From Pseudomonas sp. G.S.17 (GTDB taxonomy: Bacteria > Pseudomonadota > Gammaproteobacteria > Pseudomonadales > Pseudomonadaceae), in contig NZ_CP151076.1 of assembly GCF_038096165.1 (NCBI RefSeq), positions 5,763,501-5,827,500 of the forward strand: a stretch of 64,000 nucleotides of DNA, written 5' to 3'. The notes beneath the pieces were generated by a model that was not told the origin of the DNA, searched no databases, and saw only the letters and a list, made by a program, of their open reading frames with translations. Position 1 is the stretch's first letter, and each line of letters starts with the position of its first letter. This document shows, in pieces, positions 17,373 to 27,290 of this stretch. The position numbers and the translations under genes are program-made.

Positions 17373-17460
17373 GTGGGAGCGAGCTTGCTCGCGAAGAACG
17401 ATAACGCGGTGTGCCAGATTTAACGTTGCGGCTGCTTTCGCGAGCAAGCTCGGCCCCCAC
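17373..17460. repeat. REPIN (GTGGGAGCGAGCTTGCTCGC family) between cdhA and cdhB
   Basis: Inverted REP units at both ends, the right unit slightly diverged (CTCGGCCCCCAC). It is the third REPIN of this family in the consecutive intergenic spaces of the cdh cluster. Confidence 0.94.
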
Positions 17461-17498
17461 AGATGCGATGCATGCCAAGCATTTCAAGGAAAGTCCGT

Positions 17499-17975
17499 AT
17501 GCCCAACCTCATCACCTACAAAACCCCGATCCTCGCCGATTGGGTCGACTACAACGGGCATCTGCGCGATGCCTTTTACCTGCTGATTTTCAGCTACGCC
17601 ACGGACGCCTTCATGGACCGCATCGGCCTGACCTGCGACAACCGCGACGCCAGCGGCCATTCGCTGTTCACCCTGGAAGCGCATATCAATTACCTGAACG
17701 AGGTGAAACTGCGCGAGCTGGTCGAGGTTCGCACGCAAATCGTCGCCCATGATCACAAGCGCGTGCATCTCTACCACAGCCTGCACAAGGTCGATATCGA
17801 CGAGCCATTGGCGGCCAGTGAGCAAATGCTGCTGCATGTGGATCTGGCCGCCGGGCCACGCTCCGCGCCGTTCGATGAGGCCGTGTTGAATGCGTTGCTG
17901 GGGATCGTGGAAGACCAGAAGGACTTGCCTGCGCCGAGGTATGTCGGGCGGGTGATTGGCATTCGAGAACCGTAG
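17499..17975 (+). CDS. cdhB: Thioesterase CdhB (betainyl-CoA thioesterase)
   Basis: Hotdog-fold thioesterase, 158 aa, expected to release glycine betaine from betainyl-CoA at the end of carnitine breakdown. It carries the 4HBT-type active-site region (LADWVDYNGHLRDAFYLLIF) and VEVRTQIVAHDHKRVHLYH. The start at 17499 has AAGGA about 8 nt upstream; an earlier in-frame ATG at 17463 is poorer. The stop codon TAG at 17973-17975 is the second to fourth base of a REP unit, so insertion or exchange of the repeat has set the C-terminus. Confidence 0.9.
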   Translation: MPNLITYKTPILADWVDYNGHLRDAFYLLIFSYATDAFMDRIGLTCDNRDASGHSLFTLEAHINYLNEVKLRELVEVRTQIVAHDHKRVHLYHSLHKVDIDEPLAASEQMLLHVDLAAGPRSAPFDEAVLNALLGIVEDQKDLPAPRYVGRVIGIREP

Positions 17976-18060
17976 GACCGGCTTTAGCCGGGAGGAGTCT
18001 CGTATAGCCACTGCATTTATGTCGCCAGAAAAACGCTCCCCCGGCTAAAGCCGGTCCTAC
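17972..18060. repeat. REPIN (GTAGGACCGGCTTTAGCC family), copy 2
   Basis: Inverted REP units enclose about 45 bp. The left unit begins inside the last codons of cdhB and provides its stop. Confidence 0.95.
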
Positions 18061-18086
18061 GGGGAATGCTGTGATCTTCCACCCAT

Positions 18087-18115
18087 AAAAAAACCCGCAT
18101 CGCTGCGGGCTTTTT
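18087..18115 (-). terminator. Rho-independent terminator downstream of fba (bidirectional)
   Basis: CCCGCA-TCGC-TGCGGG hairpin flanked by A-tract and T-tract, so it can end transcription on both strands: fba from the right and cdhB from the left. Confidence 0.88.
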
Positions 18116-18135
18116 CATTGCTGGATCAACCGGGC

Positions 18136-19200
18136 TCAGTTGATCTTGGCATCCAGCTCGCCTCGGGCGTAACGCTCGAACATCACGTCCAGGGAAACTG
18201 GCTTGATCTTCGAGGCATTGCCGGCGGTGCCGAATGCTTCGTAGCGAGCGATACACACGTCACGCATGGCCGTTACGGTCTTGGCCAGGTATTTACGCGG
18301 ATCGAATTCGCTTGGGTTTTTCGCCATGAACTCGCGGATTGCGCCAGTGGAGGCCAGACGCAAGTCGGTGTCGATGTTGATCTTGCGCACGCCGTGCTTG
18401 ATGCCTTCGACGATTTCTTCAACCGGTACGCCGTAGGTTTCTTTGATGTCACCGCCGAACTCGTTGATGATTTTCAGCCACTCTTGCGGCACCGAAGACG
18501 AACCGTGCATGACCAGGTGCGTGTTCGGAATGCGCTTGTGGATTTCCTTGATGCGATCAATCGCCAGGATGTCACCGGTAGGCGGCTTGGTGAACTTGTA
18601 CGCGCCGTGGCTGGTGCCGATGGCGATGGCCAGGGCATCGACCTGGGTTTTCTTCACGAAGTCGGCGGCTTCTTCCGGATCGGTCAGCATCTGGCTGTGA
18701 TCCAGCATGCCTTCAGCGCCAACGCCGTCTTCTTCGCCAGCCATGCCGGTTTCCAGCGAGCCCAGAACACCCAGCTCACCCTCGACCGAAACACCGCAAG
18801 CGTGAGCGAAGGCAACAACCCGGCGCGTCACTTCAACGTTGTATTCGTAAGTGGTTGGCGTCTTGCCGTCCACACCCAGCGAACCGTCCATCATCACCGA
18901 GCTGAAGCCCAGCTGGATCGAGCGCTGGCAGATGTCAGGGCTGGTGCCGTGGTCCTGGTGCATGACCACCGGGATGTGCGGAAATTCTTCGACAGCAGCG
19001 AGAATCAGGTGACGCAGGAACGGGGCGCCGGCATATTTGCGAGCGCCGGCCGAAGCCTGAACGATCACCGGGGAATCGGTCTTGTCGGCCGCTTCCATAA
19101 TGGCGCGCATTTGTTCCAGGTTGTTGACGTTGAAAGCTGGAACGCCGTAACCGAATTCGGCTGCGTGGTCCAACATCTGGCGCATGCTGATAAGTGCCAT
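18136..19200 (-). CDS. fba: Class II fructose-1,6-bisphosphate aldolase
   Basis: Zinc-dependent aldolase, 354 aa, interconverting fructose 1,6-bisphosphate with glyceraldehyde 3-phosphate and dihydroxyacetone phosphate. Class II marks are visible: [15 protein letters not shown] (zinc histidine), [14 protein letters not shown], and [14 protein letters not shown], then [12 protein letters not shown] and [12 protein letters not shown]. The start at 19200 ([10 protein letters not shown]) has GGGAGAG 9 nt upstream and matches the usual N-terminus of this Pseudomonas enzyme. Three small lipoprotein genes and pgk lie upstream on the same strand. Confidence 0.96.
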   Translation of the reverse strand: MALISMRQMLDHAAEFGYGVPAFNVNNLEQMRAIMEAADKTDSPVIVQASAGARKYAGAPFLRHLILAAVEEFPHIPVVMHQDHGTSPDICQRSIQLGFSSVMMDGSLGVDGKTPTTYEYNVEVTRRVVAFAHACGVSVEGELGVLGSLETGMAGEEDGVGAEGMLDHSQMLTDPEEAADFVKKTQVDALAIAIGTSHGAYKFTKPPTGDILAIDRIKEIHKRIPNTHLVMHGSSSVPQEWLKIINEFGGDIKETYGVPVEEIVEGIKHGVRKINIDTDLRLASTGAIREFMAKNPSEFDPRKYLAKTVTAMRDVCIARYEAFGTAGNASKIKPVSLDVMFERYARGELDAKIN

Positions 19201-19326
19201 TGTATGTGTCTCTCCCGGTAGGGTCGTTAATCGTGCAAACCTGCCGTAGCGGCGGCTGCTGTTCAAGTTCTGAGCATCGGCCAGAGGGCCGTGCGCTCGA
19301 TCATCGGCGCAGGTGTAATCCGGTGT

Positions 19327-19647
19327 TTATCGGGCCTTGCAGCCGCGACCGATCAAATCATTGGTGGCTTCCCAGTAAACCAGGCCTTCGTCACCCTTGT
19401 CGTTGAACGCCAGCACGCCGTTGCTATACAACGACGGCGTACCCGGCTCGGCCTTGAGCCTGAAAACCTGATCGCTCTCATTGAGCCGGACATCAACCTC
19501 GGCCTTGGCCTGACCGACAAAACGCCAGTGAACCTGGGCTTTGCTGTCGCACACCCAATGCGTCCAGGTGTCGCCTTGTTCCGGTGCCTTCATGCTGGCG
19601 CAACCACCAAGCACTGCAAGTGTCGCAAGAGCAATCACGCCTTTCAT
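19327..19647 (-). CDS. MliC-type lipoprotein (membrane-bound lysozyme inhibitor family)
   Basis: Lipoprotein of 106 aa with lipobox LGGC at Cys16. The mature part (WVCDSKAQVHWRFVGQ, SLYSNGVLAFNDKGDEGLVYWE, IGRGCKA) follows the MliC pattern, with paired cysteines and a YSNG...KGDEG...W core. Such proteins bind and inhibit c-type lysozyme and help control autolysins. It lies between fba and pgk, as a small hypothetical does in P. aeruginosa. Family assignment is by eye. Confidence 0.75.
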   Translation of the reverse strand: MKGVIALATLAVLGGCASMKAPEQGDTWTHWVCDSKAQVHWRFVGQAKAEVDVRLNESDQVFRLKAEPGTPSLYSNGVLAFNDKGDEGLVYWEATNDLIGRGCKAR

Positions 19648-19701
19648 TACTTCTCCTGGCCTGCCCCGTGAAGCACGGCAGATGCCAGTTGCTTCGTTCT
19701 A

Positions 19702-19899
19702 TCAGGGGCAGTTCTGTTCCTGATTCCGATCATCGGCCGGCTCACCCGTTGCCTGCGCTTCGACCCGTTGTTCGTTCTGGGTCGTCGGCACATTCACGGC
19801 CGCCGGAGTAAATACTTCACAGGCCTTGGAGTGCGCTCCAGACCCGCTGCAACCGGCCAATAGCACACAACTGACCAGGGCCAGAGCGGAGATTTTCAT
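19702..19899 (-). CDS. Small putative lipoprotein
   Basis: Predicted 65-aa lipoprotein with signal sequence MKISALALVSCVLLAGC and cleavage before Cys17. The mature part is short, polar and ends in Cys-Pro (EQNCP), with one internal cysteine. I recognise no family. It lies 54 bp upstream of the MliC-type gene on the same strand. Confidence 0.65.
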   Translation of the reverse strand: MKISALALVSCVLLAGCSGSGAHSKACEVFTPAAVNVPTTQNEQRVEAQATGEPADDRNQEQNCP

Positions 19900-19987
19900 G
19901 GTGAAGTTCCTTATTCAGAAAAGTTATCCACCTGTTAATGACCACTTTTGTACCCGGTTGTTGCCAAATCAATTGCCGGAAGGGCTT

Positions 19988-20212
19988 TTAGCGACAGCCC
20001 ACTGGCCCGACGGTCGGCATGAATTCGTATTTATCCAGCGCCGTTTCGCCGCCCCTCTTGTAGAGGATCGGCACGGTTTCAGCCTGCCAGTGAGCCTGAT
20101 AGCAGCTGACTTGCAGCACATCAGGCGCACGGTCCACCTCGCCGGCTTCCGGCTCGCTGGCACATCCGCTGAGCAAACCCGCGACAATCAACAGCGGTAA
20201 CGGCTTAAGCAT
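19988..20212 (-). CDS. Small putative lipoprotein
   Basis: Predicted 74-aa lipoprotein: MLKPLPLLIVAGLLSGC, lipobox Cys17. The mature part reads VLQVSCYQAHWQAETVPILY and ends PTVGPVGCR, with two cysteines that could pair. The frame is open further upstream, but the ATG at 20212 gives a standard lipoprotein signal. It sits 28 bp after pgk. No function is recognised. Confidence 0.65.
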   Translation of the reverse strand: MLKPLPLLIVAGLLSGCASEPEAGEVDRAPDVLQVSCYQAHWQAETVPILYKRGGETALDKYEFMPTVGPVGCR

Positions 20213-20240
20213 GTGAATTCCCTTTATCCAAAGCCGGTTC

Positions 20241-21404
20241 TCAGGCCTTGGCGCGTTGTTCCAGTATTTCCACGGCTGGCAGGACTTTGCCTTCGACAAA
20301 CTCCAGAAACGCACCGCCACCGGTTGAAATGTAGGAGATTTGATCGGCTATGCCATATTTGTCGATTGCCGCCAGGGTGTCGCCGCCGCCCGCGATGGAG
20401 AACGCCGAGCTATCCGCGATGGCCTTGGCCAGGGTCTTGGTGCCTTCACCAAACTGGTCGAACTCGAACACGCCTACCGGACCGTTCCACAGAATAGTCT
20501 TGGAAGATTTCAGTAGTTCGGCGAAGTGCGCTGCAGTTTGCGGGCCGATGTCGAGAATCATGTCGTCATCGGCAACGTCGCCGACCAGTTTGACGGTCGC
20601 GGCGGCGCTTTCGGCAAATTGCTTGGCAACCACGACGTCCACCGGCAAAGGCACGCTGACCTTGGCGGCGATTTCCCGGGCAGTGTCCAGCAGATCAGGT
20701 TCGTACAGCGACTTGCCAACGTTGTAACCGGCCGCAGCCAGGAAGGTGTTGGCGATGCCGCCGCCGACGATTAGCTGATTGCAGATGGCGCTCAGGCTGT
20801 TGAGTACGTCGAGCTTGGTGGAAACCTTTGAGCCGGCAACGATGGCCGCCATTGGCTGGGCCGGAGCGCCGAGGGCTTTGCCCAGGGCATCCAGCTCGGC
20901 AGCCAGCAGCGGGCCTGCCGCAGCAATCTTGGCGAACTTGGCCACGCCGTGGGTCGAACCTTCGGCGCGGTGTGCAGTGCCGAAAGCGTCCATCACGAAC
21001 ACGTCGCACAGGGCCGCGTATTTCTGCGCCAGCTCGTCAACGTTCTTCTTCTCGCCCTTGTTGAAGCGCACGTTCTCGAACAGCACGATGTCGCCGGGCT
21101 TGACGTCAACGCCGTCCAGGTAATCAGCCACCAGCGGCACGTCGCGGCCCAAGGCCTTGCTCAGGTATTCGGCGACTGGCTTGAGGCTGTTTTCAGCGGA
21201 GAACTCGCCTTCGGTCGGACGCCCAAGGTGCGAGCAGACCATCACGGCCGCGCCCTTTTCCAGTGCCAGCTTGATGGTCGGCAACGACGCGAGAATACGT
21301 GCATCACTGCTGACTGCGCCGTCCTTGATCGGGACGTTGAGGTCTTCGCGGATCAATACGCGCTTACCTTGCAGGTCGAGGTCGGTCATCTTCAACACGG
21401 TCAT
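20241..21404 (-). CDS. pgk: Phosphoglycerate kinase
   Basis: Glycolytic enzyme of 387 aa, transferring phosphate from 1,3-bisphosphoglycerate to ADP. Visible marks: [16 protein letters not shown] at the N-terminus, [14 protein letters not shown], the nucleotide region [32 protein letters not shown], and the C-terminal [16 protein letters not shown]. Start at 21404 ([11 protein letters not shown]) gives the standard length; the frame continues open upstream into epd. epd ends 16 bp upstream, so the two are likely co-transcribed. Confidence 0.97.
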   Translation of the reverse strand: MTVLKMTDLDLQGKRVLIREDLNVPIKDGAVSSDARILASLPTIKLALEKGAAVMVCSHLGRPTEGEFSAENSLKPVAEYLSKALGRDVPLVADYLDGVDVKPGDIVLFENVRFNKGEKKNVDELAQKYAALCDVFVMDAFGTAHRAEGSTHGVAKFAKIAAAGPLLAAELDALGKALGAPAQPMAAIVAGSKVSTKLDVLNSLSAICNQLIVGGGIANTFLAAAGYNVGKSLYEPDLLDTAREIAAKVSVPLPVDVVVAKQFAESAAATVKLVGDVADDDMILDIGPQTAAHFAELLKSSKTILWNGPVGVFEFDQFGEGTKTLAKAIADSSAFSIAGGGDTLAAIDKYGIADQISYISTGGGAFLEFVEGKVLPAVEILEQRAKA

Positions 21405-21420
21405 GAGTGAATCCCTGTTT

Positions 21421-22470
21421 TTACTGTTGTTGGTCTGCGACGCGCAAAAAATGATCAGCGACGTCAAGCATTCGATTGGCAAAACCCCATTCGTTATCGA
21501 ACCAGGCCAGCAGATTGACCAGCCGTGGGCCGGATACGCGGGTCTGACTCGCATCGACGATGGCCGAATGAGGGTCATGGTTGAAATCGCAACTGGCGTG
21601 CGGCAGTTCGGTATAGGCCAGCAACCCTTTCAGCGGTCCGCCTGTGGCGGCCTCGCGAAGAATGCGGTTGATTTCAACGGCGTCGGTATCGCGCGCGCTT
21701 TGCAGCGTGATATCCAGGCACGACACATTGACGGTCGGCACACGCACTGCTTTGGCCTGAATTCGGCCGGCAAGTTCCGGAAGCAGCCGCTCGATGCCTC
21801 GCGCCAGACCAGTGGACACTGGAATGATCGACTGAAAGGCCGAGCGCGTGCGGCGCAGGTCTTCATGATGATAGGCGTCAATCACCGGCTGGTCGTTCAT
21901 CGCCGAGTGGATCGTGGTGATGGTCACGTATTCCAGACCGATGGCCTGATCCAGCAGGCGCAGCAACGGCACGCTGCAATTGGTGGTGCAGGACGCTGCC
22001 GAAACCAGCAGCTCATTGCCGGTCAGGGTCTGCTGATTGATGCCGAACACGATGGTGGCGTCGACATCGGCTTCGCTGGCCATGGGCTGGGAAAACAGCA
22101 CACGTGGCGCGCCGGCATCGAGAAAGCGCTGACCGTCTTCGCGGTTGTTGTAGACCCCGGAACACTCCAGCACCAGATCGATATCCAGCGCGGCCCAGTC
22201 AATGCCTTCGGGGGTTGCACTGCGCAATACTTTGATCTTGTGATCATTGATGTGCAGGTATTGCCCTTCGACCCGCACTTCACCGGGGAACCGGCCATGT
22301 GTGGAGTCAAAGCGCGTGAGGTATTCAAGACTGGCCATGTCGGCCAGATCGTTGATGGCGACCACTTCGAACCCGGCCTTCGCCCCCCGCTCGCAAAGCG
22401 CGCGAACGACGCAACGACCGATACGGCCGTAGCCGTTGAGTGCAACTTTATAAGGACGGTGCTGGGGCAT
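21421..22470 (-). CDS. epd: Erythrose-4-phosphate dehydrogenase
   Basis: GAPDH-like enzyme, 349 aa, oxidising erythrose 4-phosphate to erythronate 4-phosphate, first step of the DXP-independent pyridoxal phosphate route. Visible marks are the Rossmann start [18 protein letters not shown], the catalytic cysteine in [15 protein letters not shown], and [18 protein letters not shown]. The Epd assignment over plain GAPDH rests on its place between tkt and pgk, as in other gammaproteobacteria, and on its Epd-like sequence. The start at 22470 (MPQHRPYKV) is used because upstream codons are translated REP. Confidence 0.9.
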   Translation of the reverse strand: MPQHRPYKVALNGYGRIGRCVVRALCERGAKAGFEVVAINDLADMASLEYLTRFDSTHGRFPGEVRVEGQYLHINDHKIKVLRSATPEGIDWAALDIDLVLECSGVYNNREDGQRFLDAGAPRVLFSQPMASEADVDATIVFGINQQTLTGNELLVSAASCTTNCSVPLLRLLDQAIGLEYVTITTIHSAMNDQPVIDAYHHEDLRRTRSAFQSIIPVSTGLARGIERLLPELAGRIQAKAVRVPTVNVSCLDITLQSARDTDAVEINRILREAATGGPLKGLLAYTELPHASCDFNHDPHSAIVDASQTRVSGPRLVNLLAWFDNEWGFANRMLDVADHFLRVADQQQ

Positions 22471-22508
22471 GGGGTTCTCGTGGTGATAAATCAGATTGCG
22501 CAAACCTT

Positions 22509-22593
22509 GTGGGAGCGAGCTTGCTCGCGAAGAAAGCAGCACGGTAACTCAGACACTCCGCGTCGCATCATTCGCGAGCAAGCTCGCTCCCAC
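22509..22593. repeat. REPIN (GTGGGAGCGAGCTTGCTCGC family) between tkt and epd
   Basis: Inverted REP units with about 40 bp between, in the 144-bp gap between tkt and epd. Confidence 0.94.
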
Positions 22594-22614
22594 AGGGGCC
22601 AATCATTTCATCAA

Positions 22615-24612
22615 TCAGTCTTCCAGCAACTCTTCAGCCGTACCCAGGATGTTTTCCAGGGTGAAGCCGAACTCTTCGAACAAGGCCGGCGCAGGCGCCG
22701 ATTCGCCGAAAGTGGTCATGCCGATGACGCGACCTTCCAGACCGACGTACTTGTACCAGAAGTCCGCATGAGCAGCTTCGATGGCGATACGCGCGCTGAC
22801 CTGCAACGGCAGGACGGTCTGCTTGTACATCGCGTCCTGGGCATCGAACACGCTGGTGCATGGCATGGAAACCACGCGCACGTTGCGACCTTGCGCGCTG
22901 AGCGCGTCGAACGCCTGCACAGCCAGACCGACTTCCGAACCGGTAGCGATCAGGATCAGCTCAGGCTCGCCGACACAATCACGCAGCACGTAACCGCCAC
23001 GGGCGACATCCGCCAGCTGGATGGCGTTGCGCGCCTGGTGAGTCAGGTTCTGACGCGAGAAGATCAGCGCCGATGGGCCGTCATCACGCTCAAGAGCGTA
23101 TTTCCAGGCAATCGCCGATTCCACCGCATCCGCTGGACGCCAGGTATCAAGGTTCGGCGTGGTGCGCAGGCTGGTCAGTTGCTCGATTGGCTGGTGCGTC
23201 GGGCCGTCTTCGCCCAGACCGATGGAGTCGTGGGTGAACACGTAGATCACACGCTTCTTCATCAACGAGGACATGCGCACCGCGTTACGGGCGTATTCCA
23301 TGAAGATCAGGAAGGTCGCGCCGTAAGGCACGAAGCCGCCGTGCAGGGCGATGCCGTTCATCATGGCGCCCATGCCGAACTCACGCACACCGTAATGCAG
23401 GTAGTTGCCGCTGGCGTCTTCGCCGGTGATGCTCTTGCAACCTTTCCAGATGGTCAGGTTGGAACCGGCCAGGTCAGCCGAACCACCGAGGATTTCCGGC
23501 AACAGCGGGCCGAAAGCGCTCAAGGCGTTCTGGCTGGCTTTACGGCTGGCGATGGTTTCGCCCTTGGCGTTGACTTCAGCAACATACGCTGCGGATTTCT
23601 CGGCGAAGTCAGCGGGCAACTCGCCGCTCATGCGACGGATCAGCTCGTTGGCCAGCTCAGGGTGCGCAGCGGAATAGGCAGCGAAACGCTGATCCCACTC
23701 AGCCTCAACCACCAGGCCTTTTTCTTTCGCGTCCCACTCGGCATAGATGTCAGCCGGGATTTCGAACGGACCGTGGGTCCATTTCAAGGCTGCGCGGGTC
23801 AAGGCGATTTCGTCGGCACCCAGTGGCGCGCCGTGGGACTCTTCCTTGCCTTGCTTGTTCGGCGAACCGAAACCAATGGTGGTCTTGCAGCAGATCAGCG
23901 TCGGCTGGTCGCTCTTGCGAGCGGTGTCGATGGCGGTCTTGATTTCGTCGGCGTCATGGCCGTCGACGTTGCGAATCACCAGCCAGCCGTAGGCTTCGAA
24001 GCGCTTTGGCGTGTCATCGGTGAACCAGCCTTCGACTTCGCCATCGATGGAGATGCCGTTGTCGTCGTAGAAGGCGATCAGCTTGTTCAGGTTCAACGTG
24101 CCGGCCAGCGAGCCGACTTCGTGGGAAATGCCTTCCATCATGCAGCCATCACCCAGGAAAACGTAGGTGTGGTGGTCAACGATGTTATGGTCCGGGCGGT
24201 TGAATTGCGCGGCCAGGGTTTTTTCGGCGATGGCAAAACCAACGGCGTTGGCCAGGCCTTGGCCCAATGGACCGGTGGTGGTCTCGACGCCAGGGGTGTA
24301 GCCGTATTCCGGGTGACCCGGTGTGCGGCTGTGCAGCTGGCGGAAGTTTTTCAGGTCGTCGATAGACAGGTCGTAACCGGTCAGGTGCAACAACGAATAA
24401 ACCAGCATCGAGCCGTGACCGTTGGACATGATGAAGCGGTCGCGGTCGGCGAATGCCGGATTGGCAGGGTTGTGTTTCAGATAGTCGCGCCAAAGTACCT
24501 CGGCGATATCCGCCATGCCCATAGGGGCACCGGGATGGCCGCTGTTGGCTTTTTGCACGGCATCCATGCTGAGTGCACGAATGGCGTTGGCACGCTCACG
24601 ACGGCTGGGCAT
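22615..24612 (-). CDS. tkt: Transketolase
   Basis: Thiamine diphosphate enzyme of 665 aa, moving two-carbon units between sugar phosphates in the pentose phosphate pathway. Visible marks: [20 protein letters not shown], the ThDP-binding [17 protein letters not shown]...FYDDN, the [16 protein letters not shown] segment and a C-terminal LLVATGSEV-type region ([14 protein letters not shown]). The start at 24612 has AGGAG 8 nt upstream. It leads the leftward tkt-epd-pgk-fba block. Confidence 0.97.
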   Translation of the reverse strand: MPSRRERANAIRALSMDAVQKANSGHPGAPMGMADIAEVLWRDYLKHNPANPAFADRDRFIMSNGHGSMLVYSLLHLTGYDLSIDDLKNFRQLHSRTPGHPEYGYTPGVETTTGPLGQGLANAVGFAIAEKTLAAQFNRPDHNIVDHHTYVFLGDGCMMEGISHEVGSLAGTLNLNKLIAFYDDNGISIDGEVEGWFTDDTPKRFEAYGWLVIRNVDGHDADEIKTAIDTARKSDQPTLICCKTTIGFGSPNKQGKEESHGAPLGADEIALTRAALKWTHGPFEIPADIYAEWDAKEKGLVVEAEWDQRFAAYSAAHPELANELIRRMSGELPADFAEKSAAYVAEVNAKGETIASRKASQNALSAFGPLLPEILGGSADLAGSNLTIWKGCKSITGEDASGNYLHYGVREFGMGAMMNGIALHGGFVPYGATFLIFMEYARNAVRMSSLMKKRVIYVFTHDSIGLGEDGPTHQPIEQLTSLRTTPNLDTWRPADAVESAIAWKYALERDDGPSALIFSRQNLTHQARNAIQLADVARGGYVLRDCVGEPELILIATGSEVGLAVQAFDALSAQGRNVRVVSMPCTSVFDAQDAMYKQTVLPLQVSARIAIEAAHADFWYKYVGLEGRVIGMTTFGESAPAPALFEEFGFTLENILGTAEELLED

Positions 24613-24808
24613 CGCTGATCTCCTGGGAACTGGGAAAAGAATGGATCTGAAAAAGGCGAGCATTTTCCCTCAGGCACTGGCTGGGGGCAATGGAAGATAA
24701 CGGCTTGTGGTTGTTTTTCCTGCCGGCTGTTCGTTATTTGTACACCTATGGCTTTCTGCTAGCGCCAATCGCGGAATCGTGACGCCTGAGAACTGCCACC
24801 CATCACCC

Positions 24809-24830
24809 AATATCAAAACTTTTTGATATT
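24809..24830. promoter_or_regulatory. 22-bp perfect palindrome upstream of the ArsR-methyltransferase gene
   Basis: AATATCAAAA and TTTTGATATT form a perfect inverted repeat with a CT spacer. It lies 5 bp upstream of a good -35 element and 43 bp before the ArsR-type start, the expected layout for an operator bound by a dimeric winged-helix regulator. It also faces the divergent tkt gene. I found no second copy before ahcY or metF. Confidence 0.6.
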
Positions 24831-24834
24831 GCTC

Positions 24835-24863
24835 TTGCGACAACCGAGGTCGCTAACTAGACT
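24835..24863 (+). promoter_or_regulatory. Sigma-70 promoter for the ArsR-methyltransferase (and metK)
   Basis: TTGCGA, 17-bp spacer, TAGACT. The predicted transcript start falls at about 24870-24873, at or within a few nucleotides of the ATG (24873), so the mRNA may be leaderless or nearly so. No Shine-Dalgarno sequence is visible before the ATG, which fits. Confidence 0.45.
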
Positions 24864-24872
24864 GCCAGCCAT

Positions 24873-25868
24873 ATGAACCTTCGCGTACCAGCCATTCGCC
24901 ACGACGATTGCGACGACCTTTCTGCCCTGTGCAAGGCCGGCGGCGATCCACTGCGGCTGAATGTCTTGCGCGCGCTGGCCAACGATTCGTTCGGCGTGCT
25001 GGAACTGGCGCAGATCTTCGCCATCGGCCAATCCGGCATGAGTCATCACCTCAAAGTGCTGGCCCAGGCTGATCTGGTGGCGACGCGTCGCGAAGGCAAT
25101 GCGATTTTCTATCGTCGCGCGCTGCCCCACACCGGGCAGACCGGCGGCCGCTTGCACGCGGCGTTGCTTGATGAAGTGGACTCGCTGGCGCTGCCGGACG
25201 ATGTACAGGCGCGTATCGGTCTGGTGCATCGGCAACGGGCCAGCGCCAGCCAGGATTTTTTCGCACGCACCGCCGAGAAATTTCGCGCCCAGCAGGACTT
25301 GATCGCCGGCCTGGCGCAGTACCGTGACAGCTTGCTGTCGCTGCTCGACAAACTGAGCTTCGGCCCCGACGCCACGGCACTGGAAGTCGGCCCCGGCGAT
25401 GGCGGTTTTCTGCCGGAGCTGGCGCGCCGCTTCAAGCATGTGACGGCGCTGGACAACAGCCCGGCAATGCTCGAACTGGCCCGCCAGGTCTGTTCGCGCG
25501 AGCAACTGGCTAACGTCGAGCTGAAACTGGCCGATGCATTAAGCGCCGCCAATGTGTGCGCCGATTGCGTGGTCTTGAACATGGTGCTTCACCACTTCGC
25601 CGCACCGGCCGAAGCACTTAAACAACTGGCCAACCTGGTGCAACCAGGCGGTAGCCTGTTGGTGACAGAGTTATGTAGCCACGACCAGAGCTGGGCAAAG
25701 GAAGCCTGTGGCGATCTCTGGTTGGGTTTTGAACAGGATGATCTGGCCCGTTGGGCCATCGCTGCGGGGCTAGTTCCCGGGGAAAGCCTCTATGTAGGCT
25801 TACGTAATGGTTTCCAGATCCAGGTTCGCCACTTTCAGCGACCGGCTGGCAACACTCACCATCGGTAA
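24873..25868 (+). CDS. ArsR-family regulator fused to a SAM-dependent methyltransferase
   Basis: Two-domain protein of 331 aa. The ArsR winged helix spans about 15-95 ([40 protein letters not shown]). A class I methyltransferase domain follows, with SAM motif I at about 169-179 ([11 protein letters not shown]), [12 protein letters not shown] and [10 protein letters not shown]. It ends 20 bp before metK. Proteins of this design next to metK or ahcY are known in proteobacteria as regulators of the SAM cycle (SahR-like); that the methyltransferase domain senses SAM or SAH rather than methylating a substrate is inference. A palindrome and a promoter lie directly upstream. Confidence 0.88.
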   Translation: MNLRVPAIRHDDCDDLSALCKAGGDPLRLNVLRALANDSFGVLELAQIFAIGQSGMSHHLKVLAQADLVATRREGNAIFYRRALPHTGQTGGRLHAALLDEVDSLALPDDVQARIGLVHRQRASASQDFFARTAEKFRAQQDLIAGLAQYRDSLLSLLDKLSFGPDATALEVGPGDGGFLPELARRFKHVTALDNSPAMLELARQVCSREQLANVELKLADALSAANVCADCVVLNMVLHHFAAPAEALKQLANLVQPGGSLLVTELCSHDQSWAKEACGDLWLGFEQDDLARWAIAAGLVPGESLYVGLRNGFQIQVRHFQRPAGNTHHR

Positions 25869-25888
25869 AATTCAGGAAACCCGTAGAG

Positions 25889-27079
25889 ATGAGCGAATAC
25901 TCCCTTTTCACCTCCGAGTCCGTGTCCGAAGGGCATCCAGACAAAATCGCCGACCAGATTTCCGACGCGGTGCTGGACGCCATCATCGCTGAAGACAAAT
26001 TCGCTCGTGTAGCGTGCGAAACACTGGTCAAGACCGGCGTGGCGATCATTGCTGGCGAAGTGTCCACATCGGCTTGGGTCGATCTGGAAGACATCGTTCG
26101 TAAAGTCATTCTCGACATCGGCTACAACAGCTCCGACGTCGGCTTCGACGGCGCGACCTGCGGCGTGATGAACATCATCGGCAAGCAGTCCGTGGACATC
26201 GCCCAGGGCGTTGACCGCAGCAAGCCTGAAGATCAGGGCGCTGGCGACCAGGGCCTGATGTTCGGCTACGCCAGCAACGAAACCGACGTGCTGATGCCTG
26301 CACCGATCACTTTCGCGCATCAACTGGTGCATCGCCAGGCTGAAGCCCGTAAATCCGGCCTGCTGCCTTGGCTGCGTCCGGACGCGAAATCCCAGGTCAC
26401 TTGCCGTTACGAAAACGGCAAGGTGGTTGGCATCGACGCAATCGTTCTGTCGACCCAACACAACCCGGAAGTTTCCTACAAAGACCTGCGCGAAGGCGTG
26501 ATGGAGCTGATCGTCAAGCACGTGCTGCCAGCTGAACTGCTGCACAAAGACACTCAGTTCCACATCAACCCGACCGGCAACTTCATCATCGGTGGCCCGG
26601 TTGGCGACTGCGGCCTGACCGGTCGCAAGATCATCGTCGACACCTACGGCGGCATGGCCCGTCACGGCGGCGGCGCGTTCTCCGGCAAGGATCCATCCAA
26701 GGTTGACCGTTCGGCGGCTTACGCCGGTCGTTACGTTGCCAAGAACATCGTCGCTGCCGGCCTGGCCGAGCGTTGCGAGATCCAGGTTTCCTACGCAATC
26801 GGCGTCGCGCAACCGACTTCGATCTCGTTGAACACCTTCGGTACCGGCAAGCTGTCCGATGACAAGATCATCAAACTGGTTCGCGACAACTTCGACCTGC
26901 GTCCATACGCAATCACCACCATGCTCGACCTGCTGCACCCGATGTACCAGGCCACCGCGGCCTACGGCCACTTCGGTCGTACCCCGGTTGAAATGACGGT
27001 TGGCGATGACACCTTCACCGCCTTCACCTGGGAAAAAACCGACCGCGCCGACGCCCTGCGCGCCGCTGCTGGTCTGTAA
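25889..27079 (+). CDS. metK: S-adenosylmethionine synthetase
   Basis: Enzyme of 396 aa making SAM from methionine and ATP. Standard motifs are complete: [19 protein letters not shown] (ATP site), [12 protein letters not shown] (signature), and [19 protein letters not shown]. It lies 20 bp after the ArsR-methyltransferase gene and is followed by a strong terminator, so the two form a small unit. Confidence 0.98.
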   Translation: MSEYSLFTSESVSEGHPDKIADQISDAVLDAIIAEDKFARVACETLVKTGVAIIAGEVSTSAWVDLEDIVRKVILDIGYNSSDVGFDGATCGVMNIIGKQSVDIAQGVDRSKPEDQGAGDQGLMFGYASNETDVLMPAPITFAHQLVHRQAEARKSGLLPWLRPDAKSQVTCRYENGKVVGIDAIVLSTQHNPEVSYKDLREGVMELIVKHVLPAELLHKDTQFHINPTGNFIIGGPVGDCGLTGRKIIVDTYGGMARHGGGAFSGKDPSKVDRSAAYAGRYVAKNIVAAGLAERCEIQVSYAIGVAQPTSISLNTFGTGKLSDDKIIKLVRDNFDLRPYAITTMLDLLHPMYQATAAYGHFGRTPVEMTVGDDTFTAFTWEKTDRADALRAAAGL

Positions 27080-27103
27080 TACGCCTTAAGCTTCAGGCGT
27101 AAG

Positions 27104-27141
27104 AAAAGCCCCTGGCGACTGTGGTCGCCAGGGGCTTTTTT
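27104..27141 (+). terminator. Rho-independent terminator of metK
   Basis: AAAAGCCCCTGGCGAC and GTCGCCAGGGGCTTTTTT form a 12-bp stem with a TGTG loop and a T-run. A second, smaller hairpin (ACGCCT...AGGCGT) sits just before it at 27081-27100. Confidence 0.95.
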
Positions 27142-27162
27142 GGTTTGCGTGTCCCATCCTTT

Positions 27163-27264
27163 GTGGGAGAGGACTTGTCCTCGATGAGTCAGACCGACCG
27201 ACCTCAATCTGCCTGACAGCACTTCATTGCCTGCCAATCTCTTCGAGGACAAGTCCTCTCCCGC
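27163..27264. repeat. REP doublet (GGACTTGTCC family)
   Basis: GTGGGAGAGGACTTGTCCTC at the left and GAGGACAAGTCCTCTCCC at the right are inverted units about 65 bp apart, between the metK terminator and the LysE-type gene. Confidence 0.9.
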
Positions 27265-27290
27265 CAAAGCAACGCATACTCCTGGCTTCT

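Noticed and set aside
21421..22470. Annotation of the gene as ordinary glyceraldehyde-3-phosphate dehydrogenase
   Set aside because: Its position between tkt and pgk and its N-terminal sequence fit the Epd subgroup better, though activity towards glyceraldehyde 3-phosphate cannot be excluded.
21157..24618. Open frame of 1153 codons on the + strand
   Set aside because: It runs antisense across pgk, epd and tkt, including two REP units and intergenic DNA; a chance frame.
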